Below are positions 1-9,148 of a stretch of 64,000 nt of DNA, piece after piece. The first letter of the stretch is position 1; each line of letters begins with the position of its first letter. A model generated the notes under the pieces. That model was not told the DNA's origin. It saw only the letters and a program-made list of their open reading frames with translations, and ran no database searches. This DNA is from Butyrivibrio proteoclasticus P6B7 (GTDB lineage: Bacteria > Bacillota > Clostridia > Lachnospirales > Lachnospiraceae), in NCBI RefSeq assembly GCF_000622085.1, contig NZ_JHWL01000006.1:1-64000 (forward strand), in the 5' to 3' direction. The translations under genes and the position numbers were made by a program.

Positions 1-1229
1 CTCTGTATCCGCTTTCCTGAAAAAGTGGGGTTATCCTTCGCATTCTTTTTATATACAGGGATATAGTCCTTTGCAAGGTAGTCTGCCTTTGATGTGTAGC
101 TTTCTTCTGTAAGGACAAACCTTATACCATATTCAGCAAGTTTGTATCTGAGCATGTCTGCAAATATCAGCATTGGTATCTGCACAAAGTTCTGGTTATT
201 GACATGTCCTATACCTATTTCCTTTTTCTGGTATGTGTTATGTCCCATCACCACTATGTCTACATGGTTATCCCTTGCATAGTCAGCAAGCTGTCTGCTC
301 ACCTTATGGAACTGATCCTTTATCCTTCTGTTCCTCTTTTCAGTAAGAGAATTCATCCTCCTTGTCCTGTACCTCTTGTTACATGTCATGGCACAGGAAG
401 AGAGTCTTTTCATCTCTTTGTTGTAAAGTTGGTTGATTGACTTGATCATACCTCCCTTTATCACAAATGGTCTTGCACCAAAAGTGTTTGCTACAGCGGC
501 TATGTTGTCAGTTCCGGGATCGATAGCCATAACTCTCAGATTTTTCAGATCCTCTACAGCCGAAAGGTCAGCGAGGATATCCTTATCAGCCATGGGGGTT
601 ATCCCTTTGTCAGGCACTGAAAGAACTACATCCAGGACAAAGCTGTTTCCACTGGGCTTTATGCGTACTTCCTTAAGGCATACTTCTTCCGGGAGCTGAC
701 CAAGAGACAGAGTATCCCTGGTTCCGGGAAACTTAAGGCAGCCATCTTTGAGCCTGCATATCTGGTTCGTAAGGACAGATGTCTTGAATGAACCGGAAGG
801 CATATACCCCGGCATCCTGGGACGCCCCGTGAAGGCCTCAGGATTCCTTCCATATACTTTTACAGCTTCAAAGAAAGACTTATAGTCCCTAAGAAGGAGC
901 TTTAATATCTGCTGATTAGCCTGGGCCGGAAGGGCATAGTATGCCTTATCCCTTGTTACCTTTAGCAGATGATCAAGGGCATTATATGAGAGCCACTTGC
1001 TGTCACCTAGATATTTGGTTCCAAAGAGACTATCCCTTACGAGCCTGTAAACTACCATCTGGTTTGGGAAAAGAGGCTTGAACATGGCCATTGAATCGAC
1101 CGATGAAGAATACTGCCTTAAGATGAAATTTGCCCTGTTGTACAGAATGGCTGATGATCTGCAGATATCCCTGCAGTAGTCATAGAGTATGTGGTTTTTG
1201 CTTATCCTGTATTGCCTTGTTCTGTACAC
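1..1229 (-). CDS. tnpB: TnpB, RNA-guided nuclease of IS200/IS605 element (partial, C-terminus off left edge)
   Basis: I translated the reverse strand by hand; the frame is open from a stop near position 1250 to the window edge, giving about 409 residues. The RuvC-like first acidic motif reads AIDPGTDNIAAVA, the central motif is GHNTYQKK followed by NNQNFVQIPM, and the second acidic motif is TEESYTSKAD, all typical of TnpB. The last RuvC aspartate, the zinc finger and the guide-RNA region lie beyond position 1. I place the start at a GTG (1227-1229) because an AAGGA lies 10 bases upstream and a TAG closes the frame just before. The gene diverges from tnpA at 1326, the IS605-type arrangement. 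TnpB proteins are RNA-guided DNA endonucleases that help maintain the transposon. Completeness cannot be judged from here. Confidence 0.9.
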   Translation of the reverse strand, partial: MYRTRQYRISKNHILYDYCRDICRSSAILYNRANFILRQYSSSVDSMAMFKPLFPNQMVVYRLVRDSLFGTKYLGDSKWLSYNALDHLLKVTRDKAYYALPAQANQQILKLLLRDYKSFFEAVKVYGRNPEAFTGRPRMPGYMPSGSFKTSVLTNQICRLKDGCLKFPGTRDTLSLGQLPEEVCLKEVRIKPSGNSFVLDVVLSVPDKGITPMADKDILADLSAVEDLKNLRVMAIDPGTDNIAAVANTFGARPFVIKGGMIKSINQLYNKEMKRLSSCAMTCNKRYRTRRMNSLTEKRNRRIKDQFHKVSRQLADYARDNHVDIVVMGHNTYQKKEIGIGHVNNQNFVQIPMLIFADMLRYKLAEYGIRFVLTEESYTSKADYLAKDYIPVYKKNAKDNPTFSGKRIQ

Positions 1230-1325
1230 GGTTGAAAATTCCTTATCAGTATTCTATAGTTAGTATTATAGCACACATTTCAGAAAATCACAAACAAATG
1301 TTCTCTTAGGATAAGGAGTAAATTT

Positions 1326-1811
1326 ATGCAGAAATCGATGCTGGAATCAGATATCCTGAACGAGTACAGAAGAGGCTCACATTCCGTATACAAACTCACT
1401 TACCATGTGATTTTCGTGACTAAATACAGAAAGAAAGTGATCACAGATGAGATCGGTGATTTCATGAAGAATTACGCCGCTTACCTCTGTGGACGCATGA
1501 ACAGCAAACTCATTTCAGCAGAGACCGATGTCGATCACATGCATCTGCTGATCTCCATGCCACCTGATGTGGCTCCTGTAAAGCTCATCAACTCGTTAAA
1601 ATCACAACTTTCTAAAGAAGTGAGAAATACATATAGGACTCATGTAGAAAAGTATCTATGGGGAGATTCACCCTTCTGGAGTGCAAGTTACTTCTGTGCC
1701 ACTACAGGAAGTGTTTCTCTTGATACTGTTAAGAAATACATTGAAGAACAACGAACAGAAGAACACAAACGCAAATACATTAAGACGGGAAAATACAAAA
1801 AGAAAAGCTAG
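1326..1811 (+). CDS. tnpA: TnpA, IS200/IS605-family Y1 transposase
   Basis: A 161-residue protein of the usual size for the small single-strand transposases of IS200/IS605. The HUH metal-binding motif is visible as DHMHLLISM near residue 80, and the catalytic tyrosine lies in the C-terminal helix motif VKKYIEEQ near residue 138, after the family-typical SASYFCATTGSVSLDT. The enzyme cuts and rejoins single-stranded DNA at hairpin-bearing transposon ends. Start ATG 1326 is preceded by AAGGAG. No frameshift or missing motif is visible, so it is likely functional. Nested hairpins follow directly at 1811-1858, as expected for a subterminal TnpA recognition site. Confidence 0.93.
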   Translation: MQKSMLESDILNEYRRGSHSVYKLTYHVIFVTKYRKKVITDEIGDFMKNYAAYLCGRMNSKLISAETDVDHMHLLISMPPDVAPVKLINSLKSQLSKEVRNTYRTHVEKYLWGDSPFWSASYFCATTGSVSLDTVKKYIEEQRTEEHKRKYIKTGKYKKKS

Positions 1812-1858
1812 TGCGATTCATCCCACAACCGATTTCATCGGAAGGGGTTTTCTCGCAC
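1811..1858. repeat. Subterminal nested hairpin at tnpA-side end of the IS element
   Basis: An outer pair GTGCGA (1811-1816) / TCGCAC (1853-1858) encloses an inner hairpin CCGAT-TTC-ATCGG (1829-1841). It starts in the last base of the tnpA stop codon. IS200/IS605 ends carry such imperfect hairpins, which TnpA recognises on single strands. The exact cleavage position cannot be fixed without an empty site. Confidence 0.6.
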
Positions 1859-1973
1859 GTTGTTATAAGTTTTTTCTTCATGTCTTTTTCTCCTCGTTGT
1901 ATCACTTACTGTATTGTTCTACTGTACTGTGCGTAGTAATACAGTTACAACACTATGCATTATATCTGTCAAC

Positions 1974-2005
1974 AACAAGAGCTATAGTTCTTGTTTTATC
2001 TTTTT
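1974..2005 (+). terminator. Weak intrinsic terminator before the LRR gene
   Basis: AACAAGA (1974-1980) pairs with TCTTGTT (1989-1995) across an 8-base loop and is followed by TTATCTTTTT. The stem is only 7 bp and AT-rich, so the call is tentative. It would separate tnpA transcripts from the downstream LRR gene. Confidence 0.35.
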
Positions 2006-2066
2006 CCTGCATCTCCAACTATGGTAAAATATGGCATTGAAACATATCAAACTCAAGGAGAATCAC

Positions 2067-3008
2067 ATGGGAGTTCCCATCAATTTCAGTAATCACATAC
2101 ACATATCAGACAAAACCTGGTCAAATGGCGCACTGAGTTATCTTGGCTATGCAGATATAGATGATTCCATGTTAAAAGAACTTGTGGCTAATCAGAAACT
2201 TCAATACATCCAGATATCTGATTATCTGCCACCTGCTGCCTATCAGATCATTGATAGAATCCTGGGAATGCGGCCTGACCTGACATTCAGGTTATTTCAC
2301 TTTCTAAATGCCAAGACTGTCGACATTTCTTTTCTCAAAGAAATGCCTCATGTTAAGCGCCTTCAGATAGACTGCATCGACTTTAGAGATAATCCAGAGA
2401 GAATCAATCTTGATGTGCTCACCAAGCTTAACTTAACGGCTCTGCACATAGACTGCTTTGACCTTCGGGATTATAGCTTTATTCAGCGTCTGGTTCCTGG
2501 GCTTGAGGACCTTGCCATCATGGCGGACACCATGGGCCCTGGCATCACCTTTGACTGCAAGTGGCTCTTAAGATTCGAAGGCCTTAAGACCCTGTTCCTT
2601 GGTAAAAAAGCTAAGAAAAACCTTGAGTGCATCAGCAACCTGCCAGACCTTAAGTCCCTGACACTTCGAGGAATCAGGCTTTCAAATTTTGCTTTTCTTA
2701 ATACCATGAACCTTGACAGGCTGGCTCTTTTGTGGAATTCCAATTCAGACCTTCATGAGCTTGCAGCATTGAAGCAGTTAAAAGAGCTAGAGCTCTGGAG
2801 GATCAGCAAGTTAAGCGATATTTCTTTTATCAAAGAATTAAAAGCTCTGGAAGTCATCAAGCTCCAGGACCTTAAGCATGTCCAGAGCCTTCCTGACCTG
2901 GCAGACCACGCCAGCTTGCAGCAACTGATTCTCATCGACACGGGCATTAACGTAAAAGAACTACCTCCTTACCTTCAGGATAAAGTCAGCAACTGGGATT
3001 ATAGATAA
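2067..3008 (+). CDS. Leucine-rich-repeat protein, cytoplasmic
   Basis: A 313-residue protein made almost wholly of irregular leucine-rich repeats, for example LKSLTLRGIRLSNFAFL, LKELELWRISKLSDISFI and LQQLILIDTGINVKELP. There is no signal peptide, membrane segment or catalytic domain, so it is probably a cytoplasmic protein-binding scaffold; the partner is unknown. I chose ATG 2067 over the upstream in-frame ATG at 2031 because AAGGAG (2055-2060) sits 6 bases before it. It stands alone between the IS element and a convergent secreted-protein gene. Butyrivibrio-type genomes carry many solitary LRR genes of this kind (from memory). Function unknown. Confidence 0.75.
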   Translation: MGVPINFSNHIHISDKTWSNGALSYLGYADIDDSMLKELVANQKLQYIQISDYLPPAAYQIIDRILGMRPDLTFRLFHFLNAKTVDISFLKEMPHVKRLQIDCIDFRDNPERINLDVLTKLNLTALHIDCFDLRDYSFIQRLVPGLEDLAIMADTMGPGITFDCKWLLRFEGLKTLFLGKKAKKNLECISNLPDLKSLTLRGIRLSNFAFLNTMNLDRLALLWNSNSDLHELAALKQLKELELWRISKLSDISFIKELKALEVIKLQDLKHVQSLPDLADHASLQQLILIDTGINVKELPPYLQDKVSNWDYR

Positions 3009-3043
3009 AACACTTAGAAATTCATAGAAATAATAAATAATAA

Positions 3044-3076
3044 AAGGGTTCATTAGCTTCCTGCTAATGAACCCTT
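3044..3076. terminator. Bidirectional intrinsic terminator
   Basis: A perfect 14-bp stem (3044-3057 with 3063-3076) has a 5-base loop. Reading leftwards it is followed by a long T-rich tract, so it best terminates the minus-strand gene at 3141. It also lies just behind the stop codon of the plus-strand LRR gene at 3008 and could serve both. Confidence 0.8.
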
Positions 3077-3140
3077 ACTATAATTCTATTCAACTCTTCT
3101 GTTTCCACATCAATTGATCCAAGCACTTCTATCATTAGGA

Positions 3141-3614
3141 TTACTCAATCCCTATACTACCATCTGAATATGTGATTACCCAGTAGCCACCATCCGAACC
3201 ACAGTCCTCATGATAGGTCTTATCTACAATTTCAGGACGGTTGGCCTTCTCATCATCCTGGTCCTTACTATTATCTCCAGTTGTCTGCTCAATCTCAGTT
3301 CCTTTTGTTGTATCCGTCACCAGACCAGTTACTCTGTCAGGATCAGTATAATCCACATCACTTCCCTTAGTATTCATCCACTCACTATCGCCATCACGAT
3401 CAGCATCCACATTTCTAAACTCGCCGTCAGACAAAGGAATCTTAGGCTCTTCATCAAATGAAATAGTTGTATCTTCTTTCTTTTCATTTCCTCTTACTAT
3501 TAATGCTAGCGCATCATGATAACTCGGAATGAACAGACACAAAAATACATTTATAAGAAACAAACTAAACACTGATCCAGTTACAACAAACAAAAAACCT
3601 AAGAACTTCCTCAT
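3141..3614 (-). CDS. Small membrane-anchored secreted protein, unknown function
   Basis: A 157-residue protein with one N-terminal hydrophobic segment (MRKFLGFLFVVTGSVFSLF onwards) and then an acidic, Thr/Asp-rich hydrophilic region ending in DGGYWVITYSDGSIGIE. No catalytic motif was recognised. I take ATG at 3614 as the start because AAGGAAGGG lies 6 bases upstream; a longer in-frame start at 3674 lacks a ribosome site. It is the last gene of a leftward block of secreted proteins and ends just before the hairpin at 3044-3076. Probably membrane-anchored and facing outward. Function unknown. Confidence 0.65.
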   Translation of the reverse strand: MRKFLGFLFVVTGSVFSLFLINVFLCLFIPSYHDALALIVRGNEKKEDTTISFDEEPKIPLSDGEFRNVDADRDGDSEWMNTKGSDVDYTDPDRVTGLVTDTTKGTEIEQTTGDNSKDQDDEKANRPEIVDKTYHEDCGSDGGYWVITYSDGSIGIE

Positions 3615-3724
3615 TTCATTCCCTTCCTTGATACAAGCGGTGTCAAGCCAAATACTTATTGCTTTGGCCCGCAACCATCCTCATAGCCAACAACCTTCCG
3701 CAGCCAATACCTACCGGACAACCA

Positions 3725-4699
3725 CTAATACTCAATCACCCAACTAGCTGATCTCTCAATAGGCCCTGCAGGGTAGCTATCGTAGGTTACTTTATAATAG
3801 CCACTACCTTTGGCGTCCTGCATCTCCGGGTCGAATACGTACCACTTGTCACTCATCTTGATCTCAACCCAGGCGTGGCCTGTTCTTCCGCCGGTGGAGG
3901 CCCTCACTGTTCCGCTGCAGACCCTGGTTTCGTAGCCAAGTCCCCTTGCAATATATCCAAAGGCCGCTGCGTATTTGTAGCAGTTGCCACTTCCATCTTT
4001 TAACATCGCCTCAGCATATGCGCCGGTCCAGTTACCTATCGGCACATCCATTTCCCTCTGGTAGGCAAAAGAGTTAACAAAATAATTAAAGCAGCTCTCA
4101 AGCTGTTTCTCCTGGCTCATGCCAGAAGTTGTGCAGTTATCAAGCACCGCTGCTACCAGCTTTTTAAGCTCTGTATCAGGCTGGATCAGAGTTCCATCCT
4201 CTTTGCGCCATTTAATGCCATACTCGGTATGAATGAAGTGAGATCCTGGAACTTCCCATTCCATGAGATTTCCTGCGGCCTGAGCATGGATAACATTACG
4301 AATTTCCTCTTTTAACCCATCTGGAACACCGTAAAGCGCATTCTCTCCAATAGAGACAACGCTGGCTGGGATCACTGCCCCAGACAAAGCAGCCGGAAAG
4401 CACAGAAGCACCGTCATATCCTTGTCATACAGACAGTTACTATAGGATGCGTAATAGGGATTATTATCGCTAACTGTAATGGATCTGAGTCTGATAAGAT
4501 TTCTGAAGGCACCAGAAGTAATCTCGGTCACGTCGCTTCCGATGTGGACCGTGGTTATATCAAGCTCGTTCCTAAAGGATTTAGCACTTAATACCACACC
4601 CTCAGAGGCCTCTACCCTTGCAGCCGGGATAAAAGAGCTTACAAGTGCCAGCACCATTGCGAACGCTATAAACTTAACTTTTGCACCATGTCCCAACAT
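3725..4699 (-). CDS. Secreted transglutaminase-like protein with BspA-type LRR
   Basis: A 324-residue protein with a signal peptide ending near RVEASEG, a BspA-like leucine-rich segment at about residues 45-130 (VTEITSGAFRNLIRLRSITV) and a C-terminal transglutaminase-like (papain-fold) domain. The catalytic triad is readable: Cys in GSGNCYKYAAAFGYIARGLG, His in TGHAWVEI and Asp in WYVFDPEM. Such domains act as cysteine peptidases, cross-linkers or amidases outside the cell; substrate is unknown. BspA-type LRRs usually mediate binding to surfaces or proteins. It lies next to a second transglutaminase-like gene whose catalytic His is not conserved, suggesting a related pair. Confidence 0.82.
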   Translation of the reverse strand: MLGHGAKVKFIAFAMVLALVSSFIPAARVEASEGVVLSAKSFRNELDITTVHIGSDVTEITSGAFRNLIRLRSITVSDNNPYYASYSNCLYDKDMTVLLCFPAALSGAVIPASVVSIGENALYGVPDGLKEEIRNVIHAQAAGNLMEWEVPGSHFIHTEYGIKWRKEDGTLIQPDTELKKLVAAVLDNCTTSGMSQEKQLESCFNYFVNSFAYQREMDVPIGNWTGAYAEAMLKDGSGNCYKYAAAFGYIARGLGYETRVCSGTVRASTGGRTGHAWVEIKMSDKWYVFDPEMQDAKGSGYYKVTYDSYPAGPIERSASWVIEY

Positions 4700-4778
4700 T
4701 ACCTTCAGAACCTTTCACTGATTCCAGACATCTATTTCACCAACTGAATCTTTCCCAATTTCCAGACATCAACTACTC

Positions 4779-5621
4779 TCACTGCACCTTTCTCTGGGTC
4801 TTAACGTCGAATTTCTTTCTTACCTTCGCATAGGAAACCGCGTTCTTACTGCTTCCGCCCTCGTCAGGATGCTTACCATAGCCTGCCTGAGCGAGGATTG
4901 CATCACCGTAACCCTCTTTTCCATCAACAATCACCTGACACCACTGGTTGTCCCAGGAATTGATATTCTTATGAACCCAGGTGATTCCCATGTAATCAAG
5001 GATAAGACCAAGAGCTCTTGTAGCTCCTGCGCAGGAGTACTCACCACCGATAAACACGCCGTAAGCGGTGCGGTATATCTGGCCCTCAGTAGTATATGTT
5101 CCAAGGTCGCAGTAAGCCTTTACTACGCCAGCAGCGTAGGCAACCTTCTCAACCTCTTTTACCTTATCTCCACCTGCCTCGGTAATTCCGGCAGCTATCT
5201 GTTTGGCGATACTTCTGGCCATAACCTCCTGGCCATAGGTCATTCCGCCATTATCGTGCTTGGTCTTTGGGATAACCACAACATCCTCATCCCCTGTAGG
5301 AACTACGTACTCAAGATTATCGCCGATAAGTCTGTTGGCAACTCTTCCCTCTTTTTTACCAAATACAACCCAGTGCTCAATAAGCTTATTGGCATCTGTG
5401 CCATAAGCATTTCTAAGATCCTCATAGTTGAGGTAATAGAACAGCGCATTGTACTCGTAGGAGTAGTTAACGCCATTGTATGTGGTTGTAGCCTTGGCAA
5501 GTTCAGTATATGGATCGTCCTTGGCCTCAACCTGAAGCTCTAAAAGACTCCCGCAGACTAGATAGAATACTGCAAAGAACATAATAAAAGAACTAAGAAA
5601 TTTCCGAGAAATAGAATTCAT
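4779..5621 (-). CDS. Secreted transglutaminase-like protein, apparent loss of catalytic His
   Basis: A 280-residue secreted protein. After the signal region comes a repeat unit typical of Lachnospiraceae surface proteins (YYLNYEDLRNAYGTDANKL then VVFGKKEGR), at about residues 45-90. The C-terminal domain has the transglutaminase-like cysteine context EYSCAGATRALGLILDYMGI, but the segment that normally reads HAWN is NQWCQVIVDG, so the catalytic His appears replaced; an Asp-containing GYGDAIL follows. It may be a binding protein or use altered chemistry. I chose ATG 5621 because GGGGTGAT precedes it; a start at 5702 would put 27 non-signal residues in front of the signal peptide. Confidence 0.75.
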   Translation of the reverse strand: MNSISRKFLSSFIMFFAVFYLVCGSLLELQVEAKDDPYTELAKATTTYNGVNYSYEYNALFYYLNYEDLRNAYGTDANKLIEHWVVFGKKEGRVANRLIGDNLEYVVPTGDEDVVVIPKTKHDNGGMTYGQEVMARSIAKQIAAGITEAGGDKVKEVEKVAYAAGVVKAYCDLGTYTTEGQIYRTAYGVFIGGEYSCAGATRALGLILDYMGITWVHKNINSWDNQWCQVIVDGKEGYGDAILAQAGYGKHPDEGGSSKNAVSYAKVRKKFDVKTQRKVQ

Positions 5622-5707
5622 ACAGATCACCCCATTCTTTTCAACATACATAGCAAAGTGATTATGCTTTGCGGAAATCCCAGGACATTTTTCTGCACAC
5701 AAAAAAG

Positions 5708-5742
5708 TGCCGATAAGATTTCACACACTAATCTTATCGACA
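5708..5742 (-). terminator. Intrinsic terminator of the 5758-7530 gene
   Basis: A 10-bp perfect stem CGATAAGATT / AATCTTATCG (5711-5720 with 5730-5739), extended by GTG/CAC beyond one mismatch, is followed in the leftward direction by six T residues. It isolates the large surface-protein gene from the transglutaminase-like gene downstream. Confidence 0.85.
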
Positions 5743-5757
5743 CATTTAATCAATTTC

Positions 5758-7530
5758 TTAATACCTTTTTCTTCTGGTTATAAACATATATGCTGCTAAA
5801 AGAGCTATCGCACATATAAACAGTCTGTACAAATCTTCTGTGGTATCTGAGGTATCCGCTCTTCTGGCTCCTAAGACTCCATCATCACCTCTTGCAGCCA
5901 GTTCATAGGTACTATTAGTAACAACCTCTGTACCATCCTCATTAACTACCTTGGTGGTAGATGCCGAACCTGTGCTATTGGCCTTGGTGGTTCTGGTATC
6001 ATCACAATCTGTCCCGGTTCCCACATTCTTGGCGGCCTTGGAATTATCTACAAGTACAAGTCTTCCCTTTGTAAGGTCCACATCGTACATATAGGTCACA
6101 TCATTACCCTTGGCATCTCTTATAACAAAGCTTGAAATCTCATTGCTTGTCTCTCCAGGACCTGTCTGACAACCAATGAAGCTGACCTCACAGATTGTGT
6201 GTCCCGGCATAAGTGAGCCATCGGTGATCTTGTAAGTATTGTTGGTAAGAGACTTACCATCATCATTCTTAACTGTAGTTCCCGCCTCTAAGGTGATCTC
6301 TCTCTTAGTTACCCGGACGGAGGATCTGGTTGGAACTATATCAAACTTACTTGTAAGAGCATTGCCTAAGCTGTCCAAAACATAGATATCTTCTGGAGCT
6401 ATTATCGCTCCCTTGTAGTAAAAAGGAATGTCGTAATCGCCAATATCTGTAACCTCTACATAGGCTGCATCCACATTGACCCAATACTCTTCGCCATTGT
6501 ACTCAAAGGTTGTTCCATGTCCATCGCTGGCATAAACCTTGGTCTCCTTAAAGACACCAGCCCAGTCGAAGATATGCTGAAGGAGAGTTTTATTTCTCAT
6601 AGGATCAATAATATTGATGCTAAAACCACCTACCTTGTGAGGCTGGCCATCATACTCGATTTCCATGTCATCACAGCAGGTCTTGATCTCAATGATTACT
6701 TCTGGAGGTCCGGACTCTTCTTCCTTAGGCTCTTCTTTGGTTTTCTCCTTATATGGTTCCTCTTCAGGAACTAGCTCTTTTTCCAGGATAACGCCATCTA
6801 CATGATAGAAAACATCGTAGTTGTCGCCACCTGTTGTCGCCCATTTGTAAACGTACCATTTAACGTAGTGCTTGGAAGGGTCAAAGCCCTTCACTACGCC
6901 TGCGATCTGCTCTGCTGAAGGTACAGCTGCCAAAGCGTTTGTAACCTCGTTGGCAACAGTAAAGCCGTCATCCATAAAGTCTTCCTTAGTGGTGTCGGCA
7001 ACTACTGCTTTACTGCCCATTCCAGCATTGTTAATCCTGATCGCATCTGAGTAATCCCCTGAAAAGTGATTACTCGGTTCGTAAGGGATGTCTCCCTCCC
7101 CAATCTTGCCTCTGATAAAGAAACATACATCCCTGTAACCTACTTTATCTACTGGAGCCACAGCCTCTTTCGTAAGGCCCGGAACATCTTCGCTTACCTC
7201 GTCTGTACTATCCTCCGTGGTGTACTCTACCTCTTCCTCAGATATATCTTCATAAGATTTCTCTTCATCCTCATCTACCTCTGAAGGAACTAAAGATGTA
7301 TCTAAATCCGCAGCATAATCCGATGATACTTCCCCTGCATCATCAGCTTCTTTCTCATAATTGTCATCTGTGACATCCCCATTAGTCACTTCATCTGACA
7401 ATTCCCCATTTGTTGATTGTACGCCCTCACTAGCATAGACAGAGATAGTGGAGTAGCTATTCTGGAAAACCGCTACACCAATAGCCATACTCATAAGAAG
7501 AGCAATCCTTGCATGCTTATGGTTATTCAC
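5758..7530 (-). CDS. Large cell-surface protein, C-terminal membrane anchor with variant sorting-like motif
   Basis: A 590-residue protein. The N-terminal signal peptide ends near SVYASEG and is followed by a long Asp/Glu/Ser-rich stretch (about residues 40-130). The middle holds folded segments, one resembling the MBG/Ig-like repeats of adhesins (KREITLEAGTTVKNDDGKSL). The C-terminus reads VLGARRADTSD, then a hydrophobic helix and RRKRY, which is the layout of a sortase signal although the pentapeptide is not a canonical LPXTG. The start is a GTG at 7530 with AGGGAG 8 bases upstream. It has its own terminator at 5708-5742. Probably wall- or membrane-anchored; ligand unknown. Confidence 0.75.
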   Translation of the reverse strand: MNNHKHARIALLMSMAIGVAVFQNSYSTISVYASEGVQSTNGELSDEVTNGDVTDDNYEKEADDAGEVSSDYAADLDTSLVPSEVDEDEEKSYEDISEEEVEYTTEDSTDEVSEDVPGLTKEAVAPVDKVGYRDVCFFIRGKIGEGDIPYEPSNHFSGDYSDAIRINNAGMGSKAVVADTTKEDFMDDGFTVANEVTNALAAVPSAEQIAGVVKGFDPSKHYVKWYVYKWATTGGDNYDVFYHVDGVILEKELVPEEEPYKEKTKEEPKEEESGPPEVIIEIKTCCDDMEIEYDGQPHKVGGFSINIIDPMRNKTLLQHIFDWAGVFKETKVYASDGHGTTFEYNGEEYWVNVDAAYVEVTDIGDYDIPFYYKGAIIAPEDIYVLDSLGNALTSKFDIVPTRSSVRVTKREITLEAGTTVKNDDGKSLTNNTYKITDGSLMPGHTICEVSFIGCQTGPGETSNEISSFVIRDAKGNDVTYMYDVDLTKGRLVLVDNSKAAKNVGTGTDCDDTRTTKANSTGSASTTKVVNEDGTEVVTNSTYELAARGDDGVLGARRADTSDTTEDLYRLFICAIALLAAYMFITRRKRY

Positions 7531-7695
7531 CGTTCCGACTCCCTAAAATCTATATAAATCATACTGTTATATCATAGCAAATAAAACATCACATAACTCA
7601 TCATATTTTGGATTATTTTTGCAATTTTTCCTGCCGTTTATGATTATAACCGCATCTTGAGATATTATCCACAAGAAATTACTAGAATTCATGCG

Positions 7696-9075
7696 TTATA
7701 TCAGCGCCATAGCATCCGCAACTGAAGAAACACCGCGGATTTCAATATCTTTAAAGCTCTTCTTGAGCTTGCTCTCTAACGCCTTAGGCACAATGCAGAC
7801 TTTAAAGCCCAGCTTCTGAGCTTCCTGAACTCTGCTCTCCGCCATATTAACTGAACGCACCTCTCCAGAAAGACCTACCTCTCCAAAGGCAATTGTATCC
7901 TCACTTATAGGCTTATTCTTAAAGCTGGATATGATAGCAAGGCATATTCCAAGGTCCAGAGATGGCTCAGCTATCTTCATTCCGCCTGCCAGGTTAACAT
8001 AGGCATCCTGATCCCCCAGCATAAGGCCGATTCTCTTTTCAAGAACCGCCATAAGCAGGTTAACTCTGTTATAGTCCGTTCCGTTGGCCTGGCGTCTTGG
8101 GATACCAAAGTTACTACGGCACACAAGGGCCTGAATCTCAATAAGGATGGGCCTTGTTCCCTCAACAGAGCAGGTAACAATAGATCCGCTGGCATCGTGA
8201 GGTCTTCCATCTATCATAAACTCCGATGGATTGGACACTTCCATGAGACCCTTTTCCTCCATCTCGAAGACTCCGATCTCATTGGTGGAACCAAATCTGT
8301 TCTTAACAGCCCTTAAGATCCTGTAGGAGGCGTGTCTGTCTCCCTCAAAATAAAGAACTGTATCCACCATATGCTCAAGGACTCTTGGACCAGCCACCTG
8401 ACCTTCCTTAGTAACGTGACCTACGATAAATATGGAGATATTCATGCTCTTGGCAATCCGTAGAAGTACAGATGTGGACTCCCTTACCTGGGATACGCTT
8501 CCAGGAGCTGAAGAAACCGCCTCATTATACATGGTCTGTATGGAGTCAATGATAATAACATCAGGATTACTCCTGATAATAGCCTCTTCAATGGTGCCAA
8601 GATTAGTCTCACACATGAACTTGAGACTTTCCTTAAACTCACCTATTCTGTTGGCCCTTAGCTTGATCTGCTTAAGAGATTCCTCACCTGATATATAAAG
8701 AACTTTCTTATCATCGCCCGAGAGATTTCCCGCCACCTGAAGAAGAAGGGTAGACTTACCAATACCAGGATCTCCGCCCACAAGAATAAGAGATCCCTTT
8801 ACAAGACCTCCACCCAGGACTCTATTAAGTTCACCAATGTGGGTATCAGCTCTTTCCTCATCAGTCATCACGATCTCTGAAAGTGAAAGAGGCTTGGAAT
8901 TAGAAGAAGAGGAAGCTCCCCTGCTATCCTTAGCACTTCCCGACTTAGACGGAACCTTAACAGGCTCCTCAACAAAGGTATTCCACTCTCTACAGCCTGG
9001 GCACTGTCCCATCCATTTAGATGATTCATAGCCACAGCTCTGACAATAGAACACGTTCTTCATCTTAGTTGCCAT
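7696..9075 (-). CDS. radA: DNA repair protein RadA (Sms)
   Basis: A 459-residue protein of normal RadA length. The N-terminal C4 zinc finger (CQSCGYESSKWMGQCPGC), Walker A (GGDPGIGKST), the RadA-specific KNRFG motif (VKNRFGSTNEIGVFEM) and the C-terminal Lon-protease-like domain are all present. RadA is a RecA-like branch-migration helicase that acts in recombinational repair and natural transformation. In many Firmicutes it lies near clpC, as here, with one small gene in between. ATG 9075 has GGGGGAG upstream. High confidence. Confidence 0.97.
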   Translation of the reverse strand: MATKMKNVFYCQSCGYESSKWMGQCPGCREWNTFVEEPVKVPSKSGSAKDSRGASSSSNSKPLSLSEIVMTDEERADTHIGELNRVLGGGLVKGSLILVGGDPGIGKSTLLLQVAGNLSGDDKKVLYISGEESLKQIKLRANRIGEFKESLKFMCETNLGTIEEAIIRSNPDVIIIDSIQTMYNEAVSSAPGSVSQVRESTSVLLRIAKSMNISIFIVGHVTKEGQVAGPRVLEHMVDTVLYFEGDRHASYRILRAVKNRFGSTNEIGVFEMEEKGLMEVSNPSEFMIDGRPHDASGSIVTCSVEGTRPILIEIQALVCRSNFGIPRRQANGTDYNRVNLLMAVLEKRIGLMLGDQDAYVNLAGGMKIAEPSLDLGICLAIISSFKNKPISEDTIAFGEVGLSGEVRSVNMAESRVQEAQKLGFKVCIVPKALESKLKKSFKDIEIRGVSSVADAMALI

Positions 9076-9148
9076 ACATACTCCCCCAATTAAAATGGAG
9101 CTTCTTAGTTACCTAAAAAGCTCCACCTCTGATCTTTAATCTTTAATC

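Noticed and set aside
1681-2040. A 119-codon frame overlapping the end of tnpA
   Set aside because: It is a frame shadow of tnpA running into the structured element end; no ribosome site or domain.
4869-5543. A 224-codon plus-strand open frame
   Set aside because: Antisense to the transglutaminase-like gene; no ribosome site or recognisable domain.
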